64,000 bases of DNA from Malachius bipustulatus (Eukaryota > Arthropoda > Insecta > Coleoptera > Melyridae). Position 1 is the first letter of the stretch. Each line of letters starts with the position of its first letter. The translations under genes were made by a program, and so were the position numbers. The notes below the pieces were generated by a model. The model made no database searches. It saw only the letters and a program-made list of their open reading frames with translations, and was not told the origin of the DNA. Shown piece after piece: positions 34,301 through 45,746 of this stretch. Location of the stretch: assembly GCA_910589415.1 (NCBI GenBank), contig OU342636.1, positions 39,509,735-39,573,734 of the forward strand. Direction: 5' to 3'.

Positions 34301-35780
34301 AACAATTATTATTTTCAGTCTCTGTTTATTTGCATTAAACAACCTTCAAACATAGCATGACCAATTCTTCTTCTTTAACTACAATTGTCTGAAATCCTTC
34401 ACTCAAAGAAAATTTACCTTTTACACTTGCTACGCTTGCTACACTTATAATTATAAGTTCTCCAACTGAACAGTGCAGGTGATATTAGAAGTCAGTGACG
34501 TTCAGATTGATACCTACTCGTGTACGTTCAGTAGTTGTGTCGCCATCAAGAACGTTCAAGTTAATTCTAGAGCAGACTCTAGAACAGTTGACGAATATTC
34601 CATACCACTGTGTTCCAGAAGCTACGCAAACAAGAAGAACAGATGTTTAATCAATATGTGTGATAATATGTCCCACGCAACTTGGAATTAGGCAGTCAGA
34701 TAATAATAATTGGCGTCATGGCTGTGCTCCTGCTTCAAACAATTCTCTTCGATTGGTCAAATGTTGTTACCAGTCCTAATACTTCATATGTACTATTATT
34801 TCTAATATAGTAAAATTTAACATAAATTTATGCAGATTATCATTAATAGTCCGGGTGTAGAAGGTATTGTTTCTCTCAAACCCAAAAAGAACCCCTCTAA
34901 AGGGCCACAATAGTGGGAGTTTATGTTTCAAGGGTGTTTTTCCCTAAAATCGAGTTTTATCCTTCGCAAGTAAGGCCGAGTGACCTAAAAATGTGAAAAT
35001 ATGGCCCAAAAATGGGTTTTTGGGATGCGGTTTGCGGAATTCGAAAGGAGATCAGGAAACTAAAAAAGTTGTTGTAAGGGTTGATGCTTAATAAAATGGT
35101 AAATTCTTAATATTTTCGATTTTTTTTTTGGCTCTTGCAACTAATTTTATTTTCAAATTAGTATCGGTATCAGGAATTTATTTTGGGAATTTCTAATGTA
35201 ATAAGAGAATTTAGATTCTTGGAATTGAAGGTACCCTTTATTGACAACATTTTATGAAAATCATGTTGAAGGAGATGATTAAATAAATATATAGAATGGA
35301 AACAATTTTTATGTGGTTTAAATGTATTGTTTTTCATTCTGTGAGGTGAAAATGAAGAAAATTGGCCAGTTTAGGGGCTCGAAATTAGAAAAAAAAACAT
35401 TATCATATAGCTGGGTTTCGAGCTATAACGAGTAAGTAAGCAGCATTTGTTTTAATATCTCCATTTTTGACGAAATAGTGGCATTTTTAGTGCCGGAGAT
35501 CGAGTTTGCATGTATCCTTTAAGGGATGGAAAATTAAGTGAAATGAATGCACCAAAACTATGAGAAATAGACGAGTGGTCTAGAGAGACTAGTCCTTTTG
35601 TATACATTTTTTGCTATTTCTAATATTTCCTAATTTTTGGGCTACTTGACCACACTTGCCAGGAACAAAAACTTGATTTTGGAAAGATCTTCCTCAAAGA
35701 TCTCCTCTATTTTGGTTTTTCCGTAATGTTTTTTTCAGCTCGTTCCAATAAAAATAGCCTCTAAACAATAACTTTTGTTA
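31374..35780. other. Intron, 4.4 kb, nothing firm recognised
   Basis: AT-rich sequence without a convincing ORF or RNA gene. One TATACAGGCTGTCCC end-like motif near 31530. The short ORFs here have no family resemblance. Confidence 0.4.
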
Positions 35781-35788
35781 CCTACGAC

Positions 35789-36299
35789 CACGGTGTAAGA
35801 TATATAGGTGAGTGAACGAAGCACGTATTTCAACAGTAAAGCGCGCGACGAAAACCGGAACCTCAGTGTATGAGAGAGTCTTGCCAGCTGGGCTCTGACC
35901 TCTTGCTCTTACACATGCAAATTGCCATTATCAGGGTGTCATGCTACTCAATTTTATTTTTTTCTGAAGAAGCGATAAGCAAAAATGGGTAGAAACTGTG
36001 ATTTGCCTAATTGTAGAAGTTGATGCGATGAAACTATAACGGGTATTTCATCGAGTGACATTTTAACATTTAAATATTAATAAAATTAGAACATAAGAGC
36101 ACGCGTTTATCAGCGAATATGCGTGAATCATTTATGCTAGCGCTTGTGCGCTTGTCCGAGAGAAGAGTACGGCAGAACTAACCATTGCGAGCGAGAGCAA
36201 CAAAACAAATGGGTAAAACAGATGTAACGTGACGAGTGGTGACGATATCGGGTCGCACTGGGGAGTCTTGTTCCAACACCTTAGTTATCTTACACCGTG
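35789..36299. mobile_element. hAT-like MITE, 511 bp, with 8-bp target duplication
   Basis: Perfect 14-bp inverted ends CACGGTGTAAGATA and TATCTTACACCGTG flanked by the direct repeat CCTACGAC (35781-35788 and 36300-36307). An 8-bp duplication with CA...TG ends fits the hAT superfamily. The inside is GC-richer than the intron (CGCGCGACG, GAGCGAGAGC) and has no transposase. Confidence 0.85.
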
Positions 36300-36307
36300 C
36301 CTACGAC

Positions 36308-38621
36308 CTACGACATAAATATGTTTGTCTCTCTTGATTGAAAGGTTTGAAAAATTGAGTTTAGTGTGTCATGAAGTGTTATAATTAAACAAATAAGTGA
36401 AATTATTTGTGCTTCTAACCATGTGGCATGTGAGAAATGTTCTTTCTGTTTGTGACTCTAATCCATAATGACAACCATGAGCAGTGATCCAAAGTAAGAA
36501 GATAAAGGTTAGAGGTAAAGGCAGGAGACCCTTTGATTGTTTAAAAAAAAGTTAGGTGGTGCATACTTATTGGTCAATAAATTGCCTGAGCTGCAAGATC
36601 TGAAATGGTGTTTATAAAAAAACAGCATCATGAATGTTTGCCAGGTGGTTGCAAATAAACAAACATGATGATTTTTTCGTCCCTTTTTGGTTTGGTGTAG
36701 ATGTTGAAAATACAGAAAAACTTTCAGCAGGTTCAGGGATGGCAGAGGAAGGAAGATATTGATACCCATGGAAACTGTTTTCAAAAATCCCGTATACCAT
36801 AGACAAAAACTATTGAAAAGCAGTAACGTTTTCTGTTCGGCACACTCCTCTGGTGGTGATAATAATATCTCAGACTGATGAGCTGGAAATAAACAGTGAA
36901 ACATCGATGTCTCTGTCTTTATCATACCATTATGGTTGTGTTGTTCAGAAAATGTTATTAGAACAGAACTATTGAAGTGTCAATTCTGAAAAAAATCTCT
37001 TTTTTTAATACATATTATGTAACTTATACTTCATTCAGGGAATTTGACTCTTATAAATCCAAAAAGAGTTACATCTTATAAAGTTACGGAAATAATCATA
37101 AGATGAGCAGTGATATCATGATTGATGACAAATGGAAAAATCACCAGAAGAAGTCAAGCAAAATTACCAAATCCAAACAAATTTATAATGAAAGCCAAGC
37201 CAGAACTGAAGAACTTAATCTTTGGGAAGAATTTCTGAGAACAAGAGGAGTACAACCTGCAACAAACATAGTAAGGGTTTCAGAAGCCGCTAAAACATTT
37301 GACAGTCAGTCAGAAAGACAAAATAGACTAATGGGCCTTGTAATGTTTTTTTTTTCAAGAGCTACCTAAACTAAAGAAACTGTTGGAGAAATCGCCCAAT
37401 ATTTATATACCGAGACCGAGGATGTAAAAGTGCCATATTTGTTGAAGAAGCCAGGTATTAATTGCCTTTAGGATTTTGTGTGGCTGAACTCAAAATTAGA
37501 AGTGTAAAAAGTGTTTGAATTTGTTTTTACAGGTGAGTAGGATGTGTTATTTTTAATACTTGGGCGATTTTAAATGTTTTGTTTCATTGTGATGGAAAAA
37601 TGTAGGTACTTCTGTTTGATTTTATTTAAAATTCATGGGATATCCCATTTTTATCACATATTAACAGAAAGTGGAACTATGATACAATCAGAACAATAAT
37701 TGCAGACTGATAATTAACTCGTTGTTTGTTGGACTTGAACATAACAATTAATGGGTTTCACAGTTTCAACACTAATTTTATAAACTTGCACCTTATTTCA
37801 GCAAATAATGCCAATTAACTGTTTTACAACAAATTATTTATTTAGGGCGTGTTCTGTTTCCAAACCGCTACAACCAGTTATGTATGTTTCTGTTTGGCTA
37901 CGATTGATTACTTCTGGTTGCTGAAAAATTCTGGTTCACTCTGGGACAGCTGTCATTTATTTCTATGACACTGATGACAGTATCCCCCCAGTGTGACATT
38001 GGTTGTTTTAACCTTCATTTCAGTAACCCTGTTCATAATGTCACAAGTTTTAAGACCACCAGTTTTAAAATATTTTAGTATACGCTCTTCTTTTAGTATA
38101 CCTACGCTCTTATTTAATGATCATAATCATCTTTATTCATCCTACAGTTTATAAAACTCTGGACGTGTCATTGGACCATACGAAGTAAAAAAGTGATAAT
38201 AATAATTTCTTGCCTCAATAATGTTTAATTGGTTGCCTAATTTTATCGAGAACGTGTCAAAGTGGGAGATAGATTGAACGTGTAAAGGCCACATTTGTGG
38301 ATTAAACAAGAAGACGAAGGCAATGTAGTAGTAAGTAGTGAGTTTACGATTTTACAAACCAAAATTTCCATTTTACCTTTTTACAGATTCAATCTCAGAC
38401 ATGATTTTTTTTCCAAAGCCTACTTAAATTACGTTTTCATTGGCTAACACGATATAACTAAGTGACACTCGTTTATTAGGTCTCCTAATACAAAAAAACC
38501 TGACTCACCCTGTATGTATAATATTACTGCTTGACAGAGGATGATGCCAGTTCTATTTTTTATTCCTCAGTTGATGATCTAAAAAACTCTAATTAAGATT
38601 TTGTAATTCTACATGGATTTA
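36308..38621. other. Intron around the candidate relic, otherwise empty
   Basis: Apart from 36477-37427 no structure was found. The 138-codon minus ORF at 36509-36925 has no recognisable domain and is not accepted. Confidence 0.4.
36477..37427 (+). pseudogene. Candidate small two-exon gene or relic, unrecognised
   Basis: Putative exon 1 has ATG at 36477 in the context ACAACCATGA, reads MSSDP, and meets a donor GTAAGA at 36494. Putative exon 2 follows an acceptor (TTCATTCAG, ends 37038) and continues in phase. The frame has one TAA after 15 codons, then stays open from ATG 37103 (again MSSD) through LNLWEEFLRTRGVQPATN and RQNRLMGLV to a 10-T run at 37346-37355. Beyond it, the coding-like ELPKLKKLLEKSPNIYIPRP continues one frame over and stops at 37425. 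One T fewer would restore a single frame. I recognise no family. It could be a decayed gene, a captured fragment or an unannotated snama exon. Confidence 0.28.
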
Positions 38622-38897
38622 CAGGGCGAGTCATGTTTTTGCAAGAAGACTTTACCAGTTGATAGAAGACCTTTATTAAGAAATAAAAGCACCCATAAAC
38701 ATATATGTCCTGACGAGCTGAGAAAAAAATACAGTGTTGAATAATTTTTTTTCATTTTCGGCGCACAACTGGGGCGTTTTTCAATATTTTAATGTTAAAT
38801 CGAGAGGCTATTTATTAGAATTTAGAACAGACAAAAGAGAGTTATAAAAACTTCTGTCAACTGGTATATTCCTGCTACAAAAACATGACTCAACCTG
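38622..38897. mobile_element. TA-flanked fold-back MITE, 276 bp
   Basis: Ends CAGGGCGAGTCATGTTTTTG and CAAAAACATGACTCAACCTG flanked by TA, with further pairing of ACCAGTTGATAGAAG and CTTCTGTCAACTGGT. No ORF. Confidence 0.75.
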
Positions 38898-41419
38898 TAT
38901 AGTAAATGTATCAGCGATGTACCTACAATATCAACAACTAGGAAAATTCTGAAGAAATTCTATTATGATCTAGTTAGTTCTGTTAAAAATTCATTTAAAT
39001 CTAGTTACTTGTTTTATGATCACTTAAGTTACCATACTGTTGCTATGTTATTATATCAATAATTTTATTTACATATGTCTGAAGATGTTGCTTTAAAAGT
39101 AGCGAAACACGTGTAACGTTTACAATATCCATCAGTATACAGTAGAATAAAAAAAAAAATCTACAAGGTGTTTCGCTACTACCGAAATTTGAGAGAATCT
39201 ATAATTAAACAAAAAATTGGGATGATTGGGAATCTGATACCTAGTGGGGAAATGACAAGTAGACAGAACAGCTCACACAAACAGAAAATGTAAACGAATT
39301 TATTACTCCAACAGTGGGTATCATAAAAACCGGTTAGTTGACTTTCGATTATCCGGGATGGTCGTGAAAATGAGCTTTCTGGTTGAAGCGACTAACAAAA
39401 TGACACAGGTGACATGTCGGTCTGTTAGAAAATTAAGAGATTAAAATGTTGCATTTTTCAAGAGTTGCAAAATTTTGAAGTGATTAGTCAGTGGTAGCCT
39501 AATATGAGACATTTTTAGAATAGGTCAGGTCAGGTCAACCACCTGGATAATCGAGAGGCTACTGTATTATCAATGTTCTGAATAGAATACAGAAGGCTAT
39601 CTATTAGCAACTGTTCTCTAGTTAGTAGTGATGATAAAGATTTTGATTTTTGTTTTTTTGGTATCTTCCTTGGCACATTTAAGGTGTCTCTAAGACATAA
39701 ATTTAACACATTCTGTAAGACAGTGATATTTTTTATATTTTTGTGTGCCAATCCCTACTTGTCTATTGTCTAGCTAATTATTGTATTTAATGTATGTATT
39801 TTTTATTATTGTGATTATTATTTTAGGTAGTTACCGTTGATATACTTACCTTATTACTTTGTATAATTGACCCTTCCAGGAACTGACCATACTAATAATC
39901 TAATAAAGTATTTTGCAATTTATAGTAAAATAGTATAACATTACACTAGTTGAAATGTAATTAATTAATAGTCTGTGATCTTATACTTTTTGATATTTTA
40001 ACCAAGAGAATATTAATTAATTGTTAATTATTTAAAGAAATATATTTGTAAAGTAATTAAGCACCCTTATGAAATATTAATTAATTCCCTGATAATTTTT
40101 TTCTTTTTTTTTTAAATATCTGTTAGTGTTAAAAAATGGCTTGTGATAAAAGTACCTTCAGTTCTGTTAAAATAAATCCGGGACAATTTGTTAATTTCCT
40201 AATGTAAATGTGGCTTATAATCTGAATAATGTTTTCATTGATTTCGTGCTGTCAGTAAATATTTGCAAGACTTTTTCCAGTTTTATTTGAACAGAACTGT
40301 ACCTAGGTGCCTACCTGATCTTTCTTTTATGATTTTTTAGTTTTTTTAAATTTTCAATTTTGTATTTTATGTTTAACTATTAGATATTTTTATTATTTGG
40401 TCTTACATGCAATAATGTTCATTTCAACAAATCCAATGAAACCTTTTAAAAGCATCATTAACTATTTTTCACCACACAAGATAGTATAAAGATAGATTTT
40501 GTATCTGTTGCTCAATTTTAATGAGCTGAGCGATTCTAATGCAGGAAATAATTTTTTGCTATTAGTAAGTATTTCACAATACCTTAAATCAATCTCAGAT
40601 GAAGAAGGCATTCAATACTTAATTATAATTTCTTGAACATCCATCCCTCCAGTTGAATTTTGGCACCATTTCATCTTCAATCCAGGTCAGGTACCTATTT
40701 TATGCTACCTTGTTTCAGATTTAATAAAAGTGGGTTTGTTTATTGTGAATATTTATACATGCCATATTATTATATATATTATTATATTATATATATATTA
40801 TATATATTATATATACATATTATATATATTTATTCATGTTACTTTCTTTTGTTGTCTTAAGTAAAAATAATTTTCTTGGATTCTCTAGTTTTCATAATTT
40901 TGTAAATTATTATTGAGATGTATTCCATTGTCTGAATAAAATAATTTTTCAAAGTATTTGACTGTTATTATTTAGGCACATTCATTGCATAGGATTGTAT
41001 TTTAGGCCTATTAGGATAAAGAAAAAAATGCAAGTCCATCGTCGTAAGTTTTGTGAAAAGGATATCACCGAACGACAATGAAGAAAAATTAATTTATATT
41101 GTCGATGGAGCTTAGTTGTGACAATGTAAGAATGACAAAAAAATTTGTAATTTTATTTTGCGATTAAAAAAAAGGAACACAACACAAAAGGGAAATTCTA
41201 CCTAAATGGCTTTAATCTTTTTTGTATTATCCTTACAATGCCATTAGAGTGATCCGATTTAGATATAGTAGAGAAAAATATTTTTATGAGTAGCTATCAA
41301 AATCCAGTAAAATTTGTCCCATAAAATTTTTTACTACTTGATAAATTAACCCATAAATAAATCCCATTTTCTCATTATATTGTAGAATAATAGTACAAAG
41401 ACTGAATATAATAGAGCAA
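38898..41419. other. Intron, AT-rich, with a retroelement-tail motif
   Basis: 39076-39145 carries TGTCTGAAGATG...GCGAAACACGTGTAACG...ATCCATCAGT, a relative of the hairpin at 44821-45029. The rest is plain intron with the AT microsatellite at 40769-40830. Confidence 0.45.
40769..40830. repeat. (AT)n/(TATAT) microsatellite
   Basis: About 60 bp of TA-rich simple repeat (TATATATATTATTATATTAT...). Confidence 0.85.
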
Positions 41420-42184
41420 GAACCCGCGACTGTCAGACCTTTTTTATTTTATAAAAGCTGGAAGTTTCTGTGCGTATGTCCCCAGGACAGGTAGGAACGA
41501 TGCAGCGACTGTGAAGTTTATTACTCCTCAAAATCTTTGGAAAATACTGGCATTTAGGAAATGCAAAAAGAGTCAAAAAATTTCCTGAAGACATGGGCCG
41601 TTGGAACTTTAGTTTTCGAGATACAGAGTGTTAAAGTTCTTCAAGAAGTTTGCTATTTTTTTAATATCTACAAACTACCTGATCAGAGTAACTTGAAATC
41701 TTTGACAGTTGTTCTGTTACTTGAAGTACATGTTTTGATACTCCCAATAAAAAAATTTAATCTGCTGGCGGAGATCTGGGTATGCCGTTATTTTTAAAAA
41801 AATCTTCATTCGATATCTTCATACTTCATTCAATTCACAATAACTACTGTCAAAAAATTCGAGTTATTCTGACCAGCCTGTTGGTAGATATTCAAAAAAT
41901 ATTAAATTGTTCGAAGAACTTTCACACCTTGTATCTTCAGAACTAAAGCTACAATGACCCATGTCTACGGAATTTTTTTTTCCTATTTTTGAATTTCTTA
42001 CACGCTCTATAAGTTAAAAAAAAACTTTATACTTGAAAGATTTTGAGGAGTGATTTAACACACCTTCTTCAGCGGTTATCTGCCAAAGCCACGATGATCC
42101 AAACTTTATAGTCGCTGTGTTGGGGACACGCGTACAGAAACTTTCAGCTTTTATAAAATAATGAAGGTCTGGCAGTCGGTTCTT
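41420..42184. repeat. 765-bp inverted repeat
   Basis: The left arm (GAACCCGCGACTGTCAGACC ... TTATAAAAGCTGGAAGTTTC) pairs with the right arm (GAAACTTTCAGCTTTTATAA ... GGTCTGGCAGTCGGTTC). Inner parts also pair (TCCTCAAAATCTTT / AAAGATTTTGAGGA). Likely an old fold-back element; terminal TA/CAGGGTG ends are not preserved. Confidence 0.6.
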
Positions 42185-42585
42185 CTGGCAGTCGGAAAGT
42201 ATATCATTTTAATAAGAAAAATTATTAAATGACAGATATACAACACTAAGCTGTCACCTTTCTCACACAGTGGCCTCATAAAAAACTAGCATGAACTCCC
42301 TTCTTGGTTCTCCTGTAATTTGCTAATTGCAGTTAGGTCAGTTCATGATAGATGGGACAAAGTGTAATACGATATTTTTTAATCACTTGGTATTACTCGT
42401 TATTAGTACTTTTGCCGTACATATAATTATAAATAAGATAAACCTAACAATTTTCTTGTCAAAAATTTAATAAATTCACTTCCACTTAAATCTAAATAAT
42501 GAAAATCTTATGGGATAAAAAAATGTACAAAAATTCAAAACAATTTAATTTAAAATCAAAATTAATTTTCACTTTCTGTCTCTAG

Positions 42586-44500
42586 GTACCCGACTGGTCG
42601 AGAGTACCCTCCTCAATACATAAAACCGGACCCGTTACCACCTCAAAAGTATCAAGACATCGCCCCGCCTGGAGTAGAAGAGCCCCCAGTGCCAGGGTTG
42701 GAGGACGAGGTCAAGAAACCTCCCGTTGAGCCTCCAACCGAAACTCCCAAGAGTCCTCCGAAGGAACGCTTTCGTGCAGAGAGAAGACGTAAGTATTCCC
42801 GCCACACACCGTCACCTGCGGGCAGAGCTCATACGCCCAAACGCAAGTCCAGAGATAGGGAAAGGGAGAAGGCGGAGATTCCGGATAAGCACAAACGGAA
42901 GAAACGGGACGAGTCGGAAGATAAAAAAGAACACTCCGAAGATGAGAGAAAGAAGAGAGATCGAAAGAAGAAAAAGGAAAAGAAAGATACTGAGAAGAAG
43001 AAGCGCAAGGAGAAGAAGGACAAGCACGATAAACATGAAAAGCATAAGAAGGACGAGAAAGAGAGAGAGAAACGGAGTAAGCCTACAAAGGAAAAGGAGA
43101 TTCGAGAAGAAAAGATTGAAGAAACGCCTGTTAAAATTAAAGATAAAACGCCAGAAATAATACGAAAAGAAGAAATTATTGTTGAAAAACCTAAACTTGA
43201 TTTATACGATGACAGCAATACAGAAGTCGATAAAAAAGTTATGGAAAAGTACCTTCAGTTTGAAGAGTCTCAAGAAGAAGGACAATTATTTATACCGGAA
43301 AAACAAAAAGAGGGAGAAGTAGAAGTCGGGGGAGGCGATGAAGAAGGAATACCCCACTCGAGAGATGAAGATTACGAGAAAGATATATTAGAATTGCACT
43401 CAAACGATATCGATTTGAAATCTGAACTGGAATCGAAGAACGAGATGCTCGCGCCGGTACCTGAAAAGTCCAAATGGGAAGTGGACGATGATTCCGTTAT
43501 TATTTTGAGCCCCACAGAATCCAAGTCAGACAAATTAGACAAAAGCGGTAAAGTGACAAACGAGGTGCTTAAACGTGCTGAAAACGCCATATTTGCCAAA
43601 GCTATAAACGCCATTCGGCCTATAGAAATTAAGAAAATAAGTGTCGAGAGAGCCAAATTATATTCAGGGGAACGAGACATTGAGAAAAAGACTGACGAAA
43701 TGATTCAAATAACGATTCAAACTAAAGACGATAAGCTGGAACGTAAACGGATCGAAGCTCCTGCTAGAATATCAGTTAAAGATCGACTTGGAATAAAAGT
43801 CGATGAACCGGATAAAATTATAAAATTGGATAAAAGTCCATCGCCATTCCAGCGAAGAGTAGAATTAGAGGAATTGAGACGGCGAGAGAGAAGTAGACGC
43901 AGCAGATCTAGAGAGAGACATGTAAGAAACAGAGATAGCAGAAATAGGGAACCACGGAGAGGTGAATATGTTCGAAGGGAGGTAAGACGCGACCACAGAG
44001 ATGAGAGACATCCCAGAACCGAGGAGCGAAAAAGAAGAAGATCGAGGAGTTCAAGTGAAAAGTTTGACAAAAAGAAGAACAAGAAAGACAAGAAAGTTAA
44101 AAAGAAAGAGAGTAAAAAACGCGACGAAAAGTCTGAGAGCAAAGCTGAGAAAGATGAAGAAGTGAAACCGAAAACTGCAACTGACAAGAGAAAGGCGACA
44201 ATTGACGAGGCTAGTTTTGAACCGGATTATGATTTAGAAAGTGAGCCAGAAAAGGATAAGGCTGCAGATAAAGAAGATAAAGACGACGAAAGTTCGTCAT
44301 CGTCGAGCTCCTCTTCGAGTTCTTCTGAAGACGACAGGAAAAAGAAGAAGCATAAAAAACATAGGAAGAAGAAGTATAGAAAGGAGTCATCTTCGAGCAG
44401 TTCAGAATCTGAATCTGAATCCAGTGATGATGAGAAAGATAAAAAGAAGAAGAAACATAAAAAGAAATCGAAGAAGAAGAAAAAATCTAAGCATAAGTAA
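42586..44500 (+). CDS. snama: snama terminal exon, Lys/Glu/Ser-rich C-terminus
   Basis: Acceptor CTGTCTCTAG ends at 42585; stop TAA at 44498-44500. It completes a split Arg and runs 637 codons without interruption: YPTGREYPPQYIKPDPLPP, a mixed-charge Lys/Glu/Arg region with many potential nuclear localisation signals, SKWEVDDDSV near 43470, an RS/RD stretch near 43900-44050, DEASFEPDYD near 44205, a 13-Ser run near 44290-44325, and a final Lys/His/Ser tail. The SKW and FEPDYD motifs recur in vertebrate RBBP6. Long antisense readings (for example 42829-43218 and 43717-44187) are shadows of this biased sequence. It is mostly disordered and coiled-coil prone. Confidence 0.9.
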
Positions 44501-44638
44501 TAAGTTGAAATAATAGCTTACATTGGTGTACTTTTTTATATTGTATTCAAGAGAAGATTATGTTAAAATTAGAACTTTGATAAGTTGTATATAGAGTTAT
44601 GTCCTTAACTATATTCTAGTATAGAAGTGTATATAAAA

Positions 44639-44644
44639 AATAAA
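44639..44644 (+). terminator. Candidate poly(A) signal of snama
   Basis: AATAAA lies 138 bp after the stop codon, the first canonical hexamer downstream. A second AATAAA is at 44701-44706. No transcript data, so this is by motif only. Confidence 0.5.
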
Positions 44645-44820
44645 AATTAAATATACATTGATTTTTATGTAGACATAGCTATTTATCTCCCCTCTCTAGT
44701 AATAAATTAAAAAAGTTACTGAACATTGATATTAGAAAAAGTTACGAGGATCATAGAATTTATGTTTTCAACCCTTAAGTACTTTGTAGAATCTCTGCAT
44801 ATTGATGAATGATAAATAAA

Positions 44821-45029
44821 ACACTAATGTTTTAAAAATTCTACTGTGTACTGATGGATATTATAAACGTTACACGTGTTTCGCTGCTTTTAAAGTAGCA
44901 CCTTCCTCAGACATATGTAAACGATTTTATTCATTTATATGTCTGAAGATGCTATTTTAAAAGTAGTGAAACACGTGTAACGTTTATAATATCCATCAGT
45001 ACACAGTAGAATTTTTAAAACATTGGTGT
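44821..45029. repeat. 209-bp hairpin just downstream of snama
   Basis: The left arm ACACTAATGTTTTAAAAATT...AAACGTTACACGTGTTTCGC pairs with GTGAAACACGTGTAACGTTT...AATTTTTAAAACATTGGTGT. The arms contain the motif CTGAAGATG...GAAACACGTGTAACG, which also occurs once at 39080-39120 and resembles 3'-terminal motifs of retroelements. Confidence 0.75.
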
Positions 45030-45209
45030 AATATTATCATCCATCGAGAGAAGCATCTGGCAAGAACAAATCATTCCATTTTTTTTTTGTAACGTCTTAG
45101 AGCTTTTTTACAAAGTACAAAAGTTGTTCATTTTTTCTGTCAAACTGGAACTGAAGGAGAGAATTCTTAGCTGAGAACTAAGAAGTTTGTAAAAAGACTT
45201 GCAATGTCC

Positions 45210-45655
45210 TTAAAAGATTCAAATACCCTCCCTATAAACTGAAGTTGCTTCATAAACTAAATGAAGATGACACGGATCGCAGAATTCAATTCGCTGAAAG
45301 AATTACAGAAGTCACATTGGCCTTTCCTTTTTTTCTTGACTTTGTGTGCTTCAGGTGATGAAAATTCTTTTTTTTTTTAACGTAGAGGTGAACAGACAAA
45401 AGTCAGATATTGGAGTGATAGTAACACTTTATGGTTTCCGGAGACAGCGACACAGTATCCAGAAAAGCTAACGTTTGGGCTGGCATTTTGGTCCTTTTCC
45501 ATTTAATGTAATTTAGACGGCGCAATCTACTTGCAATTGTTGCAAAATGAGATAGCAGCCTTTCAGCAAGTTGTGCAAAATAATCCCAATGAATTTCCTG
45601 GAGGAATTTGACAAGTATGGTTCCAACAAGACGGCGCACCACCACACTATTCCCA
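45210..45655 (+). pseudogene. Relic Tc1/mariner-type transposase, plus strand
   Basis: Pieces in different frames follow the family order: LKRFKYPPYKLKLLHKLNED, DTDRRIQFAERITE, an FSDEN-like first catalytic block after an inserted G near 45354, a VNRQ segment, RYWSDSNTLWFPETATQYPE, NVWAGIL near 45470, LDGAIYLQLLQNEIAAFQQV, then VWFQQDGAPPHYS with the second catalytic Asp near 45632. At least three frameshifts and a stop are present, and the third Asp block is absent because the palindrome at 45650 begins there. A minus-strand ORF over the same region (45403-45645) is a shadow. Confidence 0.7.
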
Positions 45656-45746
45656 TAATTTTTTTCCTAGCGGCCCTCACTACGGAGATACAGCCTCCTA
45701 AAGGACGCCACTGGAAATCAATTTTTCTTGAATATCTTGTAAACTA

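Larger units (their letters stand above)
1..44500 (+). other. snama: Host gene: RBBP6/Snama-type E3 ubiquitin ligase, 3' two thirds (10 exons)
   Basis: Gene-level entry. Ten exons (1-118, 174-312, 370-472, 815-965, 1540-1685, 12247-12387, 12471-12692, 21405-21518, 22701-22973, 42586-44500) join in one open frame of about 1106 codons plus stop, each with GT/AG borders. Recognised from matches to RBBP6: DDPLAAFNRMLREKDERERR before an SR block, SKWEVDD (vertebrate SKWDKDD), DEASFEPDYD (vertebrate DEAAFEPDY) and a Ser then Lys/His-rich C-terminus. Known for the family: RBBP6/Snama is a nuclear RING E3 ligase that binds p53 and Rb in vertebrates and is linked to mRNA 3'-end processing. The DWNN, zinc knuckle and RING would be upstream of position 1 and are not visible. 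Three introns (10561, 8712 and 19612 bp) are swollen by mobile elements. The symbol is the Drosophila name and is given by family resemblance. Confidence 0.82.

Noticed and set aside
36509..36925. 138-codon minus ORF in the large intron
   Set aside because: Cys/Phe/Leu-rich with no domain, typical of chance readings in AT-rich DNA.
42726..43160. 144-codon plus ORF in another frame of the last exon
   Set aside because: Arg-rich frame shadow; the sense frame matches RBBP6 motifs and the splice phase.
42812..44187. Long antisense ORFs under the snama last exon
   Set aside because: Leu/Ser/Phe-rich complements of Lys/Glu/Arg codons; a composition shadow of the sense exon.
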